Part shown: piece after piece, positions 34,301 through 43,440 of the stretch | How the letters are laid out: every line of letters starts with the position of its first letter | Position numbering within the stretch: the first letter of the stretch is position 1 | Origin: Euphorbia lathyris | Lineage: Eukaryota; Streptophyta; Magnoliopsida; Malpighiales; Euphorbiaceae | Assembly: GCF_963576675.1 (NCBI RefSeq) | Contig: NC_088917.1 | Coordinates: 15,342,001 to 15,406,000, forward strand | Reading direction: 5' to 3' | Length of the DNA stretch: 64,000 nucleotides | Notes under the pieces: model-generated | Databases searched by the model: none | Told to the model about the DNA's origin: nothing | Seen by the model: the letters and a program-made list of their open reading frames with translations, nothing else | Made by a program: the position numbers and the translations under genes

Positions 34301-37172
34301 ACTGTTCAAGAACTTGGTCGTCGGGCTTAGGAGCCGAACCTTCTCCAATCTCAATCTCTACCATTGGTGCCTTTCCCTCGGCCACACGACCTGATCTCGT
34401 CATCACCGCAACTTCCGGCTCGTCATCTGACTCGTCCCAAATATTGATAGGGATCTTCCGATTGGCATCCTCCTCGTCCGAGGAACTTGCCCAAATGTCC
34501 ACGACCATCAAATCCATGACGTGAGGAACACTCAGATTCAGGAAAAAGGGATCCGCTGATCCATACAAAGCCCAACCTATCAACTCATCATAGTCACAGA
34601 GGGACACCCGACTCATCCTCCTTGCGGCCAACGGAATAGCGCCTCGTTGTATGCACATAAGCTGCACCTTATCGCTCATTGTCTCATTACACTGCTCATA
34701 ACGGTGCCTCCACCTTCTAGCATAATCCACAAAATGTTCCTCGGGGAATTGCCTAATCCTGTCCAGATCATCCAGGGATCCCGTCCATGGAATGTACATT
34801 TCATATCTCGCCACAAAGGCATTTCGGAGCGGTATCCAATGGCACATCTCTTCCTCTGACAGACCCTGATGCCACAATAAGGCTTCTCCCATCAAGGTTT
34901 CCGGAAAATGTTCATGCAACTCACACTGTGGGAATCCAGCGTTATACATATGATCACGGAATATCCTCGCATGCTCTACAGGATCCCGGTATCCACCATA
35001 CCTAGGCATTGCTAACACCGCATCAGGTGTTTGGTAAGACGGGGAATCAGGAGTTTGCTCTGCTAGCATCCATACCGTATATTCCTTGATAAATCTCTTC
35101 GTCATAGCTGCCCAATCGGTCTTAACATACATTGGCAGCGACATATACCACATCAGCGGTTCACCCATCAATGAATTACAAAACAAGCTAGTGATCTCTT
35201 CCTCTTTGAAACTCAAGGCTATCATAGCCGACAAATAGAAGTGAAGGTGCTCCATAGGGTCCTTATTGCCGTTATACTTGCTCACCCTTGGCAATGGACG
35301 CTTGATGGATCCAATCTGCATTGCAAAGTGCTCCGCGGTTCTATCCTCAGCTCTCTGATACTTTTCAAGAAACAAATCCGACAACCGATCCCAATCGTGC
35401 TTGCAAGAGTCGGGCAATGAATGGAACCATTGCAAAGGCTCACCTACCAGCGAATGGTGGAACCACTGAGCAATTTCATCTACCCCGAAGGATTCAATAA
35501 ACATGTCGTGCATATACTCACGCAAGTGCACTTCGGGATCCCTTCCTCCACTGAACAAACCCAAATTTGGCACGATAGTCCGAGATGCCCCTTCACCGGT
35601 CTCTTCGGCACTATCCTCGTCATATGGTGCTCCACCATCTGATCCCTCCTCCATTGGTTCTTCCTCTTGTTCCTCACCCAAGAAGGACACATACAAACCA
35701 TTTCCCACATTGCTTCTTTCGACGGAGTCCAACAACTCCTCTACATCTTCCTCAAAAGATTCCATCACTACAGTTTCCATCAAACCAACTCCGATCACGC
35801 TCACCCTATGATTAGGCAATGGATTGCGCCTAACGGAAGGGTTTGCTGACGAAGGATCAGCTATCTTCTTCTCCTCAATCAAATCTTGGATTTCGTGTTT
35901 CAGCCTCTCGCAATTCTCAATCGTATGTCCATAACTGCTGTGGAACTCACAATACCCTCTAGCCTGAATCTGCGGAGTAGGTTGAGCTTTGTTATACAGG
36001 GTAAGGGCTTTCAACAACCCCTTCTTCTGCAGACGTTCAAAAACTTTCGCATAGGTCTGATCGAACTTGGCGAACCGCCTCTTTTCGATAGCATTAAGAT
36101 CAACCATTTTCACTGTCGCAGATTCCGTACTCGCGCTAGGCCCTCCGGCACTATATCCAGACTTCGTCCACTTGGTATAAGCTTTCTTCGGCTCCCCATC
36201 GCCTTCGACAGTCAAGGCACAACTATACATCTGATTGAAATCTGTGAACGGCATATATCTCAACTCATTCTTAATATACGGCAACGTATTGCCAATCACC
36301 ATTCGGATCTGATCTTGCTCAAGCGGCTTCTGTTTCATGACCGCGGCCTTAGCCCTCCATCTCTTCACGAAGTCTGAAAGGGATTCCCCAGTCTGCTGCT
36401 TAGTGCTCTCTAACTCTTTCAAAGTGACTTCCAACATGGTGTTAAAACTATACTGAGCGATGAATGACTTCGCTAACTCCTTCCAATCCTTCTTTGTCAC
36501 CATTGGCAGCGCATGGAACCATGTGAGGGCAGCCCCCTCCAGGTAAGTGTTAAACAGCCCCAAGACTTGATCCTCGGTCAGGATCGTGTGCTTCATTACC
36601 GCAACGTACTGATTCATGTGAGCGGTGGGATCTCCAGTTCCATCGAACTTTTTCATGTCAGGGAGCCGGAATTTCAGAGGCAAAGCTGTTGCTGTCAAGC
36701 AATTCTTCAAGTTATAGAAATATTGACTCCCGGAGCTTCCTCCGCGCAAGTCCTGCACTTCCTGTGTGATGTGTTGCCTCCACTCCTCTTCCTTAGCTTT
36801 CTCCTTCTCTAACTGTTTTCGGACATAATCCTGATAATCCTCCTCATTCCCAAAGCGAGGGCCATCGTTCACCTCATTCTCAGCACGCTTACTACCACTC
36901 TTGTTGTCCTTCAGTGCTAACTCAGCTAGCTGGGCCAAGATCGCGGCCAGCTGGTCGTTGATATTGTTCACAGAATTCTCCAATTCAGCCACCTTCTCGT
37001 CGGTTGCAGACATACTGACGGAAGACTGAGTATACTCGGATGAAGAAGATTCAGAAGCCACAACTACTGATTCGGGACTGTCTACTCGCAACTGATCAAA
37101 CTGTCTGACAAGCCGATCACTCTCGCAAAACCACAACCGCTTAATGATGACGTCTGCGCGAACGGTATCCAT
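31305..37172 (-). CDS. gag-pol: Ogre gag-pro-RT-RNase H polyprotein with four Gag-like modules (1955 aa open)
   Basis: Residues 60-140 are coiled-coil-like. Gag module 1 (171-320) has FDGTGDPTAHMNQYVAVM and ALTWFHALPMVTKKDW, and is followed by a knuckle CX2HX4HX4C (408-421) and an acidic linker. Modules 2 (537-606), 3 (628-700) and 4 (720-870) repeat the same pattern: G..DP.EH, a helix, (S/T)L.GE.L.W, a W ten or so residues on, and an aromatic end. Protease is at 1028-1135 with VDDGSAINVCP in place of DSG. A G-patch lies at about 1188-1223 (GFIPGMGLGAHHQG, RRGLGY). RT is at 1480-1660 with YVDD 1600-1603. The first RNase H-like/connection region is at 1745-1850, and the active RNase H starts at 1888 (MFFDGA, NMAEYEA) and is cut by the TAG. 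No intron between protease and RT is apparent. Start: first Met of a long frame about 1.9 kb after the primer site. Confidence 0.93.
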   Translation of the reverse strand: MDTVRADVIIKRLWFCESDRLVRQFDQLRVDSPESVVVASESSSSEYTQSSVSMSATDEKVAELENSVNNINDQLAAILAQLAELALKDNKSGSKRAENEVNDGPRFGNEEDYQDYVRKQLEKEKAKEEEWRQHITQEVQDLRGGSSGSQYFYNLKNCLTATALPLKFRLPDMKKFDGTGDPTAHMNQYVAVMKHTILTEDQVLGLFNTYLEGAALTWFHALPMVTKKDWKELAKSFIAQYSFNTMLEVTLKELESTKQQTGESLSDFVKRWRAKAAVMKQKPLEQDQIRMVIGNTLPYIKNELRYMPFTDFNQMYSCALTVEGDGEPKKAYTKWTKSGYSAGGPSASTESATVKMVDLNAIEKRRFAKFDQTYAKVFERLQKKGLLKALTLYNKAQPTPQIQARGYCEFHSSYGHTIENCERLKHEIQDLIEEKKIADPSSANPSVRRNPLPNHRVSVIGVGLMETVVMESFEEDVEELLDSVERSNVGNGLYVSFLGEEQEEEPMEEGSDGGAPYDEDSAEETGEGASRTIVPNLGLFSGGRDPEVHLREYMHDMFIESFGVDEIAQWFHHSLVGEPLQWFHSLPDSCKHDWDRLSDLFLEKYQRAEDRTAEHFAMQIGSIKRPLPRVSKYNGNKDPMEHLHFYLSAMIALSFKEEEITSLFCNSLMGEPLMWYMSLPMYVKTDWAAMTKRFIKEYTVWMLAEQTPDSPSYQTPDAVLAMPRYGGYRDPVEHARIFRDHMYNAGFPQCELHEHFPETLMGEALLWHQGLSEEEMCHWIPLRNAFVARYEMYIPWTGSLDDLDRIRQFPEEHFVDYARRWRHRYEQCNETMSDKVQLMCIQRGAIPLAARRMSRVSLCDYDELIGWALYGSADPFFLNLSVPHVMDLMVVDIWASSSDEEDANRKIPINIWDESDDEPEVAVMTRSGRVAEGKAPMVEIEIGEGSAPKPDDQVLEQLKKTQAKSTVWEVLCHSRYHRENLMKELQNLVISIDTEPTALVGAIMARKRTEITFTDEDLPEEGKAHNKPLYIRAEINGKKTSCVMVDDGSAINVCPLKLLSRLGVERGDLTASETVIRSYDDSRRHIEGVFKAKLKVGPHEEETEFTVLDILVTFAVLLGCPWFHKLGGVPSTLHQMIKFPFEEEIVTIRAEKLSSVVALGIEPQLFSGFQVSGIYESSMTTDVVKMMKGGFIPGMGLGAHHQGLSEFPDFKSQKTRRGLGYEQGSPSNMSAEGKIGLRKHFVSEGHGKPYSGTSESWTSTEGKILPGFEIFNDVADWGKGKASCFVEEIMMLDSNAEEQVITIEAATGAEIEPSTSRVYEKSEDIEDENCITASFESDDVITHDINEMNSDFAYLLDVDHDHSMHSHSYNMPTFEINTIEMSTFNLGTDENPKLIQIAQELTIEERKEFERIIKKYEIVFAWTYEDMPGIDQSIVTHRIPTYPEARPVKQKLRRMRPEWADKIREEVKNQLEVGFIEVIDYPLWVANVVPIAKKDGKVRMCVDYRDLNKACPKDEFALPHIDVLIDRAASSVLHTNVDGFMGYMQVQMAEKHKAKTSFTTEWGTYCYRVMPFGLKNAGATYQRMATALFHDMIHKEVEVYVDDMMVKSETREGHFAALEKFLARIAEFKLRLNPKKCFFGVSSGKILGYVIGNKGIEVDPDKVKAIQEMPAPRNEKEVRGFLGQVQYISRFIARLTAICEPIFKLLRKDQPAVWNDKCQQALESVRNYLSNPPVLRPPKLGKPLLLYVAIEERSIGAMLAQEGDTGVEHAVYYLSKKFLEYELKYNMIEKTCVAVVWLTKKPRHYFQSYKVIIISRMDPVKYLYQTPSLAGKLARWLLLLSEFDIEYVTKKVIKGRAVAEFLANQPLNAEEEEVSYDFPDEHLNAIEVIPWKMFFDGAVNSSGAGVGVLLISPEGERILMAKKLSFPLTNNMAEYEACIYGLESLAALGASYVEI

Positions 37173-39092
37173 TAGTATGTATGCATGGTTTTATATGCAT
37201 GATTCGTGGTGTGTGCGTTTATTTATTTACGATTATAAGATAAGAAGAACAAACGTTAGTTCTATTTACACGTATCACAACATCTCTCTTCCACCCTTAT
37301 TCCTCCACACACTCGTTGGTCCAGGTCTCTTTCCTAGGATTTTGGGTTTGGGGCTCACATTGCGGTCTAGGGGACGCGTGATGCCGTCGATTATTGCGAG
37401 AAAGTAAATCATTCATCAGACAATACAGTTCGTTTTGACGTATCCATATTCAGTGACTAAGAAATCGACCAAGTTGGATTGTCCTTTCGGAATAACTCGT
37501 CTTTTGTCCTTTCGCGAGATGCGTTAATTCGGGTTTTGACTCCCTTTGAGCGAATCTCGGTTTTTAGACGTGGTTCGAGTTATTCTTCTAGTCCAATCGT
37601 TCGTTATTATCAATGACTCGTTCCCTTTTATTCGCGTGGGTTCATGTCTCGATTTTTGGATTACAACGGGATCTTTTGGATCTATCGAGAGACGTAACCA
37701 CGTGTTTATTTAGTGACAGAATCACTTTTGGATTTTATTTTAGGGAACGGATTCATTGCGTAACGTGTTTGTTTTTAGCGTTGAGATTCCGTTTGCTCAT
37801 TTTGCTATATGAAAAGACGACGAGTCTTATTTTAGCGCACGATAATCTTTCGGCTAATTACAACTCTTTGTTCCTCCCAATCCACGGGATATATCATCTC
37901 AGTGTGGTTATAGAAAATCAACGTTTCGTTGAATCGCATGTTTATTCGAAGCGAGGATATCACCGTTTTCCTTCCTTTAAGCGCGAATTTAAGCAAACAC
38001 GTATATCGGGCCATATTTTTGCAGTTTTGGTAACGGTCGAAATGATCGAGTCGTTAGTCAAAACCCGCAGTCTCGTCCATATGGCGCAATTATATGGTTT
38101 GGCTTAATTCGGCTTCGAGATTTTAAACGGGGTATACTCTCGTCCGAGGCACGTATTCAACGATATTGGTTTATTTTCTTTAACTACTCGCGGGATTTAA
38201 CATATATCGTAGATTCAGAATGATTTTGGTCGTTTAGTTCATTTTTTTCTTCTTTATTTTCTTAGTCATCTGTACGGACACATCCATTTCTCTTAAGAAT
38301 GACACGAGGCATAACGTAAAAGCTCGTCTTTCATTTGAAAGGGACGGGCTACTTATGCGAAACTTTTCACGTTACAACAAGGTCGTTCGAAACAGAAATG
38401 TTCTTCGTTTTCGTTTCGTCATGATCTCGTTTTATCCTAACTTATTTAAAGAATGTGAATAACGGCTACCGTTAATATAGTCTTTTGTATCGAAATGTAA
38501 CTATCCTTAACACCGAACTGATTCATACTAATACGTGCTTACGTCATAACGTATTTCCTGAACACGTGCCTTCGTCGGGACACCGAAAGGGACAAGGCGG
38601 GTCGCACATGTTCATTCATATGAGATGACTAAGTCGTCTTTAGTTCAAATCGTTTCGATGTTTTAGGGTAATTAGTATGTCGATTCATGAGTATATATTA
38701 ACGCATCGTCTCATTTTCTTTACATAATTTAGGATTAGACACGTATCATGGCGGTTTGAAAACACGAACTGATTCATTTATCACATCAAAAATAGTAACG
38801 GGTAATCCTATGGAAACTTCTAAGGCTACTATATGCTGACACGGCTAACCGCGGGACCTCACAGGACCGCACAGATTCGCCCCTAACGAATGGATGGGGA
38901 CCCTCTGGCGCCTTACTGTAAGGGGGAACTTACGCTAGCCTCTTTCGAGCGACGAATGGACTCTCGCTAGAGGTTTCACGGAAATTACCCAAAGGGTTTG
39001 CAATAATGCTCGTGAATGCATACGAAAAGAAGTAAAACGATCCGTCCCCGTTAAGGGCTTAGTGCATGCCTTCCGGAATCAAATTTCTCGCT
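37173..39092 (-). other. Ogre 5' leader
   Basis: About 1.9 kb between primer site and the main ORF. It is not obviously coding on the - strand. A + strand frame of 164 codons at 37613-38107 lacks any recognisable motif. It could hold packaging or translation signals, but I see none I can name. Confidence 0.55.
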
Positions 39093-39110
39093 TCCCCAGC
39101 AGAGTCGCCA
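39093..39110 (-). other. Ogre primer binding site
   Basis: The - strand reads TGGCGACTCTGCTGGGGA two bases after the LTR end TCTAACA. This form is known from Ogre/Tat elements and usually assigned to tRNA-Arg. Confidence 0.85.
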
Positions 39111-39112
39111 CT

Positions 39113-42040
39113 TGTTAGACGAGGTGCCGCGGCCTAATCTCCCGGGGCGACGTAAGCGGTGATTGGCGCCGAAAGCAACCAATCGCGGAATCAAGCTGCT
39201 CGGCAGGACCGGAGCTCGGAGATATGGAAGAGTCGCCACCCACGAATGGGTTCGGGAAACTTAGGTACGAGCCGAGAAGGCTAGCTCCTTTCCAGAGAAA
39301 GGCTACTAGGCACCCCGACATCGCCCGGTTATGAACCACCGGCCTCCTACTCAGCATGTTAGGCGATAACGGACTAATCGTATACTTTTTTAAGTTTAAA
39401 ATTCATTTGAAACCCTTTTCTTTCTCTTTTTGGAAACCATTTTGAGCATATGATATCGAAAAGCCACATCAGTAAAGAATCACCCATTTATGTTTATACA
39501 TACACAGAGAGGGGGAAGAAAGAAGTGATTTATTTACAACCGTATTTAAATGTTATGTTGTGTGTCTATTCTACATTAACTTATTTCCCCAAAACGATGT
39601 TTATTACATGGTTCGCACCTTAATCGCCGTTGGAACGATTTAGGTGCGTTTTAAAACCCCGTTTGATGAAGCTTACCCGAATCGCCGTTGGAACGACTCG
39701 AGTAATTGAAAACGTTAAAGTAAAAGCCTTTTAATAAGAAAACGTGGTTAAACATACAAGTCAATTTTATTTTGTACAAATTCATTAAGAAAGCGATTCA
39801 AAATCTCCATTATTAACAAAGAAAACGATTTTGATTACAATGTTCGCTTAATCCGTCGTTGGAACGGACTAAGGTTTTAAAACGTGGTGTTTTGAAGACG
39901 ATTTGAAATATCAACCAAAATGACTCTATTTATCTACATTAGAGATCTAAGAAAGCTCATTAGCTTAAATAATTTAATTGAAAACTCTCTTTTTGTGACT
40001 TATTTTCCCCACTTATTTAATGGACTCTCTAACTATTATAATTACATCAATAAACGCACTTAGGCCCAAAAATTAATTTTTCCAAGTGAAGCCCATTTGA
40101 AACATGGACTTATAAATGACCAAAAGAAATAAAGAAAATAATATAGATATATATTTACACATTTTAGCCCAAAAGACATAAAATAAGAGTAAAAGAAAAT
40201 ATACTATCTAATACATATATGAGAAAGAATAATGAAAATAATACATTTATACTTTAAACATAAGAAAATAGTGAATGAAATTCATAAATAAGAAAATAGC
40301 ATTTATCACTCAAAATAATTTTATTTAACAATAATTAAGATAACCCAAATATACCCCAAAACTATATATATACATAACTAATATAATCCTAATGTCAAAA
40401 AGACTATATGTTCATCCCCCAATATCTACTAATTATCTCCAAAAATTCCCAAGTAAATAACATTTAAAATAGAATTTAATGTAATTTAAATGAATAATAA
40501 TAAAAAGAAAGTAACATGTACATATACAAAAAATTAGAATAAAAATGGAATACCAATCTCCTAAAATAATTATGTATGTTAAAGTTTTAAAACAATTTGA
40601 AAAGAATATATTACATAATTATATATATATACTAAGGATTAAAAGTCTAAAAGTTAAGAAAAAGGGACCGAAATGGCATTTTTTACATTTTGGCAGATTT
40701 ACAAACGGAAAATCCGTCGGTAAACAGCATTTAGTGACAGACTTGGCAAATTACAGCAGCACTCCAATATTTTCCAGATTTATTCAAAAGCTTTAAATTA
40801 AATCTAATTCAATCGTTTTGGACTTCCGAACTACCAAAGATGGATCATAGTCGAACACGGAAGTTCCTAAAACGATGTTTTTATTTTAAAACGTTATTTG
40901 GAAACCTCTTTTAAATAAAAAACTTATAATTACAACATTTTCGATACCCGAACTACCTTTTTATCGGATCAAGGTTCGTATTGGGATATCCAAAACGAGG
41001 TTTTTTTATTTTAAAACAAAACCGAATTTTATTTAACACGAAACGAAAACTAAATAAATACGCTAACTAAATAAAACGTGACAAAATAAATAAATGAATA
41101 AAGGAATAAAAACTATAGCATAAAAGAAAATAAATAGAAGGAGAGAAATAAATAAAATAAAATAAAGAGTCTAGTTCTCGGATAATACCTTTGATTCGGT
41201 ATCTGACAGTCGAAGCCGATTGATTCCACGAACCGCGAACTCCCGATTTTAATAAAAATTTAGTAAAAATTGAACTTAGGAAATTTGGAATTTTTGAGAA
41301 AAAAAATATTTTTCTCAAAAAAATCCACTCTCTCTCTCTCTAAAAATGTTTAGAGTGAGAAAGTTTTCCTCCAAAAGCCTCCTCTTTTCACCTTGGGATC
41401 CGTGCCCTTATATAGGGAAACGGATCCCGGAACAATGGGCGACGCCAAAAAAAAATTGGGCGTCGCCCATTGTGGTTGGGCGGCCGCCCAACCTAGTGTT
41501 GGGCTACCGCCCAACCTTGTTGGGCGATCGCCCAACGCGAGGTTGGGCGCCCGCGCCCAACCCTCGTCGGGCGTCCGCCCGACGCGTTGGGCGTTCGCCC
41601 GACGTGGTTGGGTGCCCGCCCGGCGACCCTCGGGGCGTGCCCCGCACCGTCGGACGCGTGCACTCCGTGGCCACCGAGCGCGCGTTCCGCGCAGCTAGAC
41701 GTTCGCACGTCGCGGCCGCCGAACGCGCGCCCCGCGTCGCCAGGCACGTGTGCTCAACGGCCCACGAGGGCGCGCACCGCCAGCGGTCCCAGGCATTGCT
41801 CGGGCGTCGAGAGCGTGCCACTCGCGGTGCGTCCGACGGACACCGCGCGCACGTCTCGAGCCCTCAAGCGGGCGTTCGACCATCGTCATCCGCGTGCGGG
41901 ATGCCGTTGCGTGCCCGCGCCGTGCCGTTAATTTTCCTCAGCTTATTATTCTTTATATATTTTTCAAAACTTCCGGAATCAATCGCTTCGACCGTCTTAT
42001 TTCAGGTTTTCATCACAGGTCCTCCGACTCGGTGTCTACA
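39113..42040 (-). repeat. Ogre 5' LTR (2928 bp)
   Basis: Partner of 21743-24821. It has only about 8-9 palindromes (about 41452-41630) against about 13 in the 3' LTR, with one unit extended to GTTGGGCGCCCGCGCCCAAC. TATA near 41406-41414 on the - strand. Confidence 0.93.
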
Positions 42041-42846
42041 GCGAGACGTTCATTTTACTTGTACAGGCCGAGTCAACTTAAAATAGATAGGTTGAGTGAA
42101 ATCTGTATTTCAAGTCTTAAGCTATCACCTTGCAAGGATTTAGAGTTGAGTCTTCCACAAGCGATCCATGGACATATCTCCCATTTATCGGGAGTGATAA
42201 ATGCTCAATCCAATATATAACGATCCCGTAATCACTTCCTGTGATACCCAACGTCTACTGTTCACACCCCAGAGTCATCTCTGTTAAGGATCGTGTTACA
42301 CCAGAGTCAAAGCGTCACATTCCGTAACCCAGAATACCAATTAACATTCCTTTGAGTCTGAAGATTATTTACACCTATTAATACCAATGAGATGAACAGG
42401 TGACAAGGATGAATCTACCCATCCTGTTATCTCAAGTCGGGTCCCCAATCCTAATGAACTACTTTTCATCGGATCCATGTAACTGTCCAGATATCTGTAT
42501 ATATGAAGCTTGTGAGATCAGCTTTCTGTCAGATAGAAGACATTGTTACATGCAAGTCTCAACTGTGATATATCAATCGTAAACATATCACTTGACTTGG
42601 GGTGGTTTTAAGTTTATTAGTTTATTATAAAGTTTTGTCTCACTTCATGTTTGTATGAACACTTTATAATCACTTTAAAACAAACTTACGGATTTCCTTT
42701 TATTAGACTTTATTTAGTGCTTAAAAGGGATTGCCTTTATATAGTTATAAAACATATATCTCATTAAAACAAATGATATAAAGAACAATTCATTATATTA
42801 AGTTTGTATCCTAGAACAATTGTCTATAGGACACTAAACCCCAACA

Positions 42847-42862
42847 GGCTCCCACTTGGACT
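42847..42862 (-). other. Copia-A polypurine tract
   Basis: The - strand reads TCCAAGTGGGAGCC immediately before TGTTGGGGTTTAG of the 3' LTR. Confidence 0.8.
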
Positions 42863-43440
42863 AAAGCCAATTGTTTTTATAACTTATCCCAGTAGAAGTT
42901 AGATGACGATCATGTACTTTCTGGGTTAAGGGCTTTATCAACGGATCTGCAACGTTGTCCTCTATAGGTATTCTTTCTATTCTCACATCTCCTCTTGCCA
43001 CAATTTCTCTTATAATGTGGTATCGCTTAAGGTAATGCTTAGACGCATTATGAGACCGTGGTTCCTTTGCTTGCGCAATGGCTCCATTGTTATCACAATA
43101 CAGTGTAATGGGATTTACAATGTCAGGCACCACACCAAGTTATGAAATGAACTTTCTAATCCAAACCGCTTCCTTTGGTGCTTCCGCAGCGGCGATATAC
43201 TCTGACTCATTCGTAGAGAAAGCTACGCTTCCCTGCTTGGAACTCTTCCAACTGACCGCGCCCCCATTCAAGATAAACAGGTATCCTGATTGGGATTTAA
43301 AATCATTCTCATCTGTGAGATGACTTGCATTTGAAAATCCTTCTATTTTCAGATCCCCTTCTCCGTACACTAGGAACATATCTTTAGTTCTTCTCAAGTA
43401 CTTAAGAATGTTCTTGACGGCAATCTAGTGCTCGTCTCTC
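42861..43440 (-). pseudogene. Copia-A RNase H
   Basis: Two frames cover the Copia RNase H: YLRRTKDMFLVYGEGDLKIE, then GFSNASHLTDENDFKSQSGY (first catalytic Asp replaced: FSNAS where FxDAD is usual), SKQGSVAFSTNESEYIA (E) and TLYCDNNGAIAQ (D), ending near VHDRHLTSTGISYK. A TAA at about 43138 and a TAG near 43426 break the frame. Not functional. Confidence 0.83.

Larger units (their letters stand above)
21743..42040 (-). mobile_element. Ogre: 20.3-kb Ogre/Tat Ty3/gypsy element
   Basis: Terminal sequences on the + strand are TGTTAGACGAGG at the left and CGGTGTCTACA at the right. The 5-bp duplication GCGAG is perfect (21738-21742 and 42041-42045). LTRs are 3079 and 2928 bp. The primer site (39093-39110) and PPT (24822-24836) fix the - orientation. 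Tat/Ogre features are the size, dual RNase H-like regions, a G-patch after the protease, tandem repeats near the 3' LTR, and an extra antisense gene. Only two stops interrupt the 7.4-kb gag-pol frame, so it is recent or recently selected. Confidence 0.94.
20615..42846 (-). repeat. Copia-A 3' LTR, split by Ogre
   Basis: Segments 20615-21742 and 42046-42846, about 1929 bp net. The break has the duplicated GCGAG. It matches 49572-51613 apart from substitutions and a ~112-bp block present only in the right LTR near 50056-50167. The - strand TATA is at about 21115-21122 (tatttata on the + strand). Confidence 0.9.

Noticed and set aside
37613..38107. 164-codon + strand frame in the Ogre leader
   Set aside because: No recognisable domain, no promoter, and ordinary composition for the region. 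Kept only as a remark.
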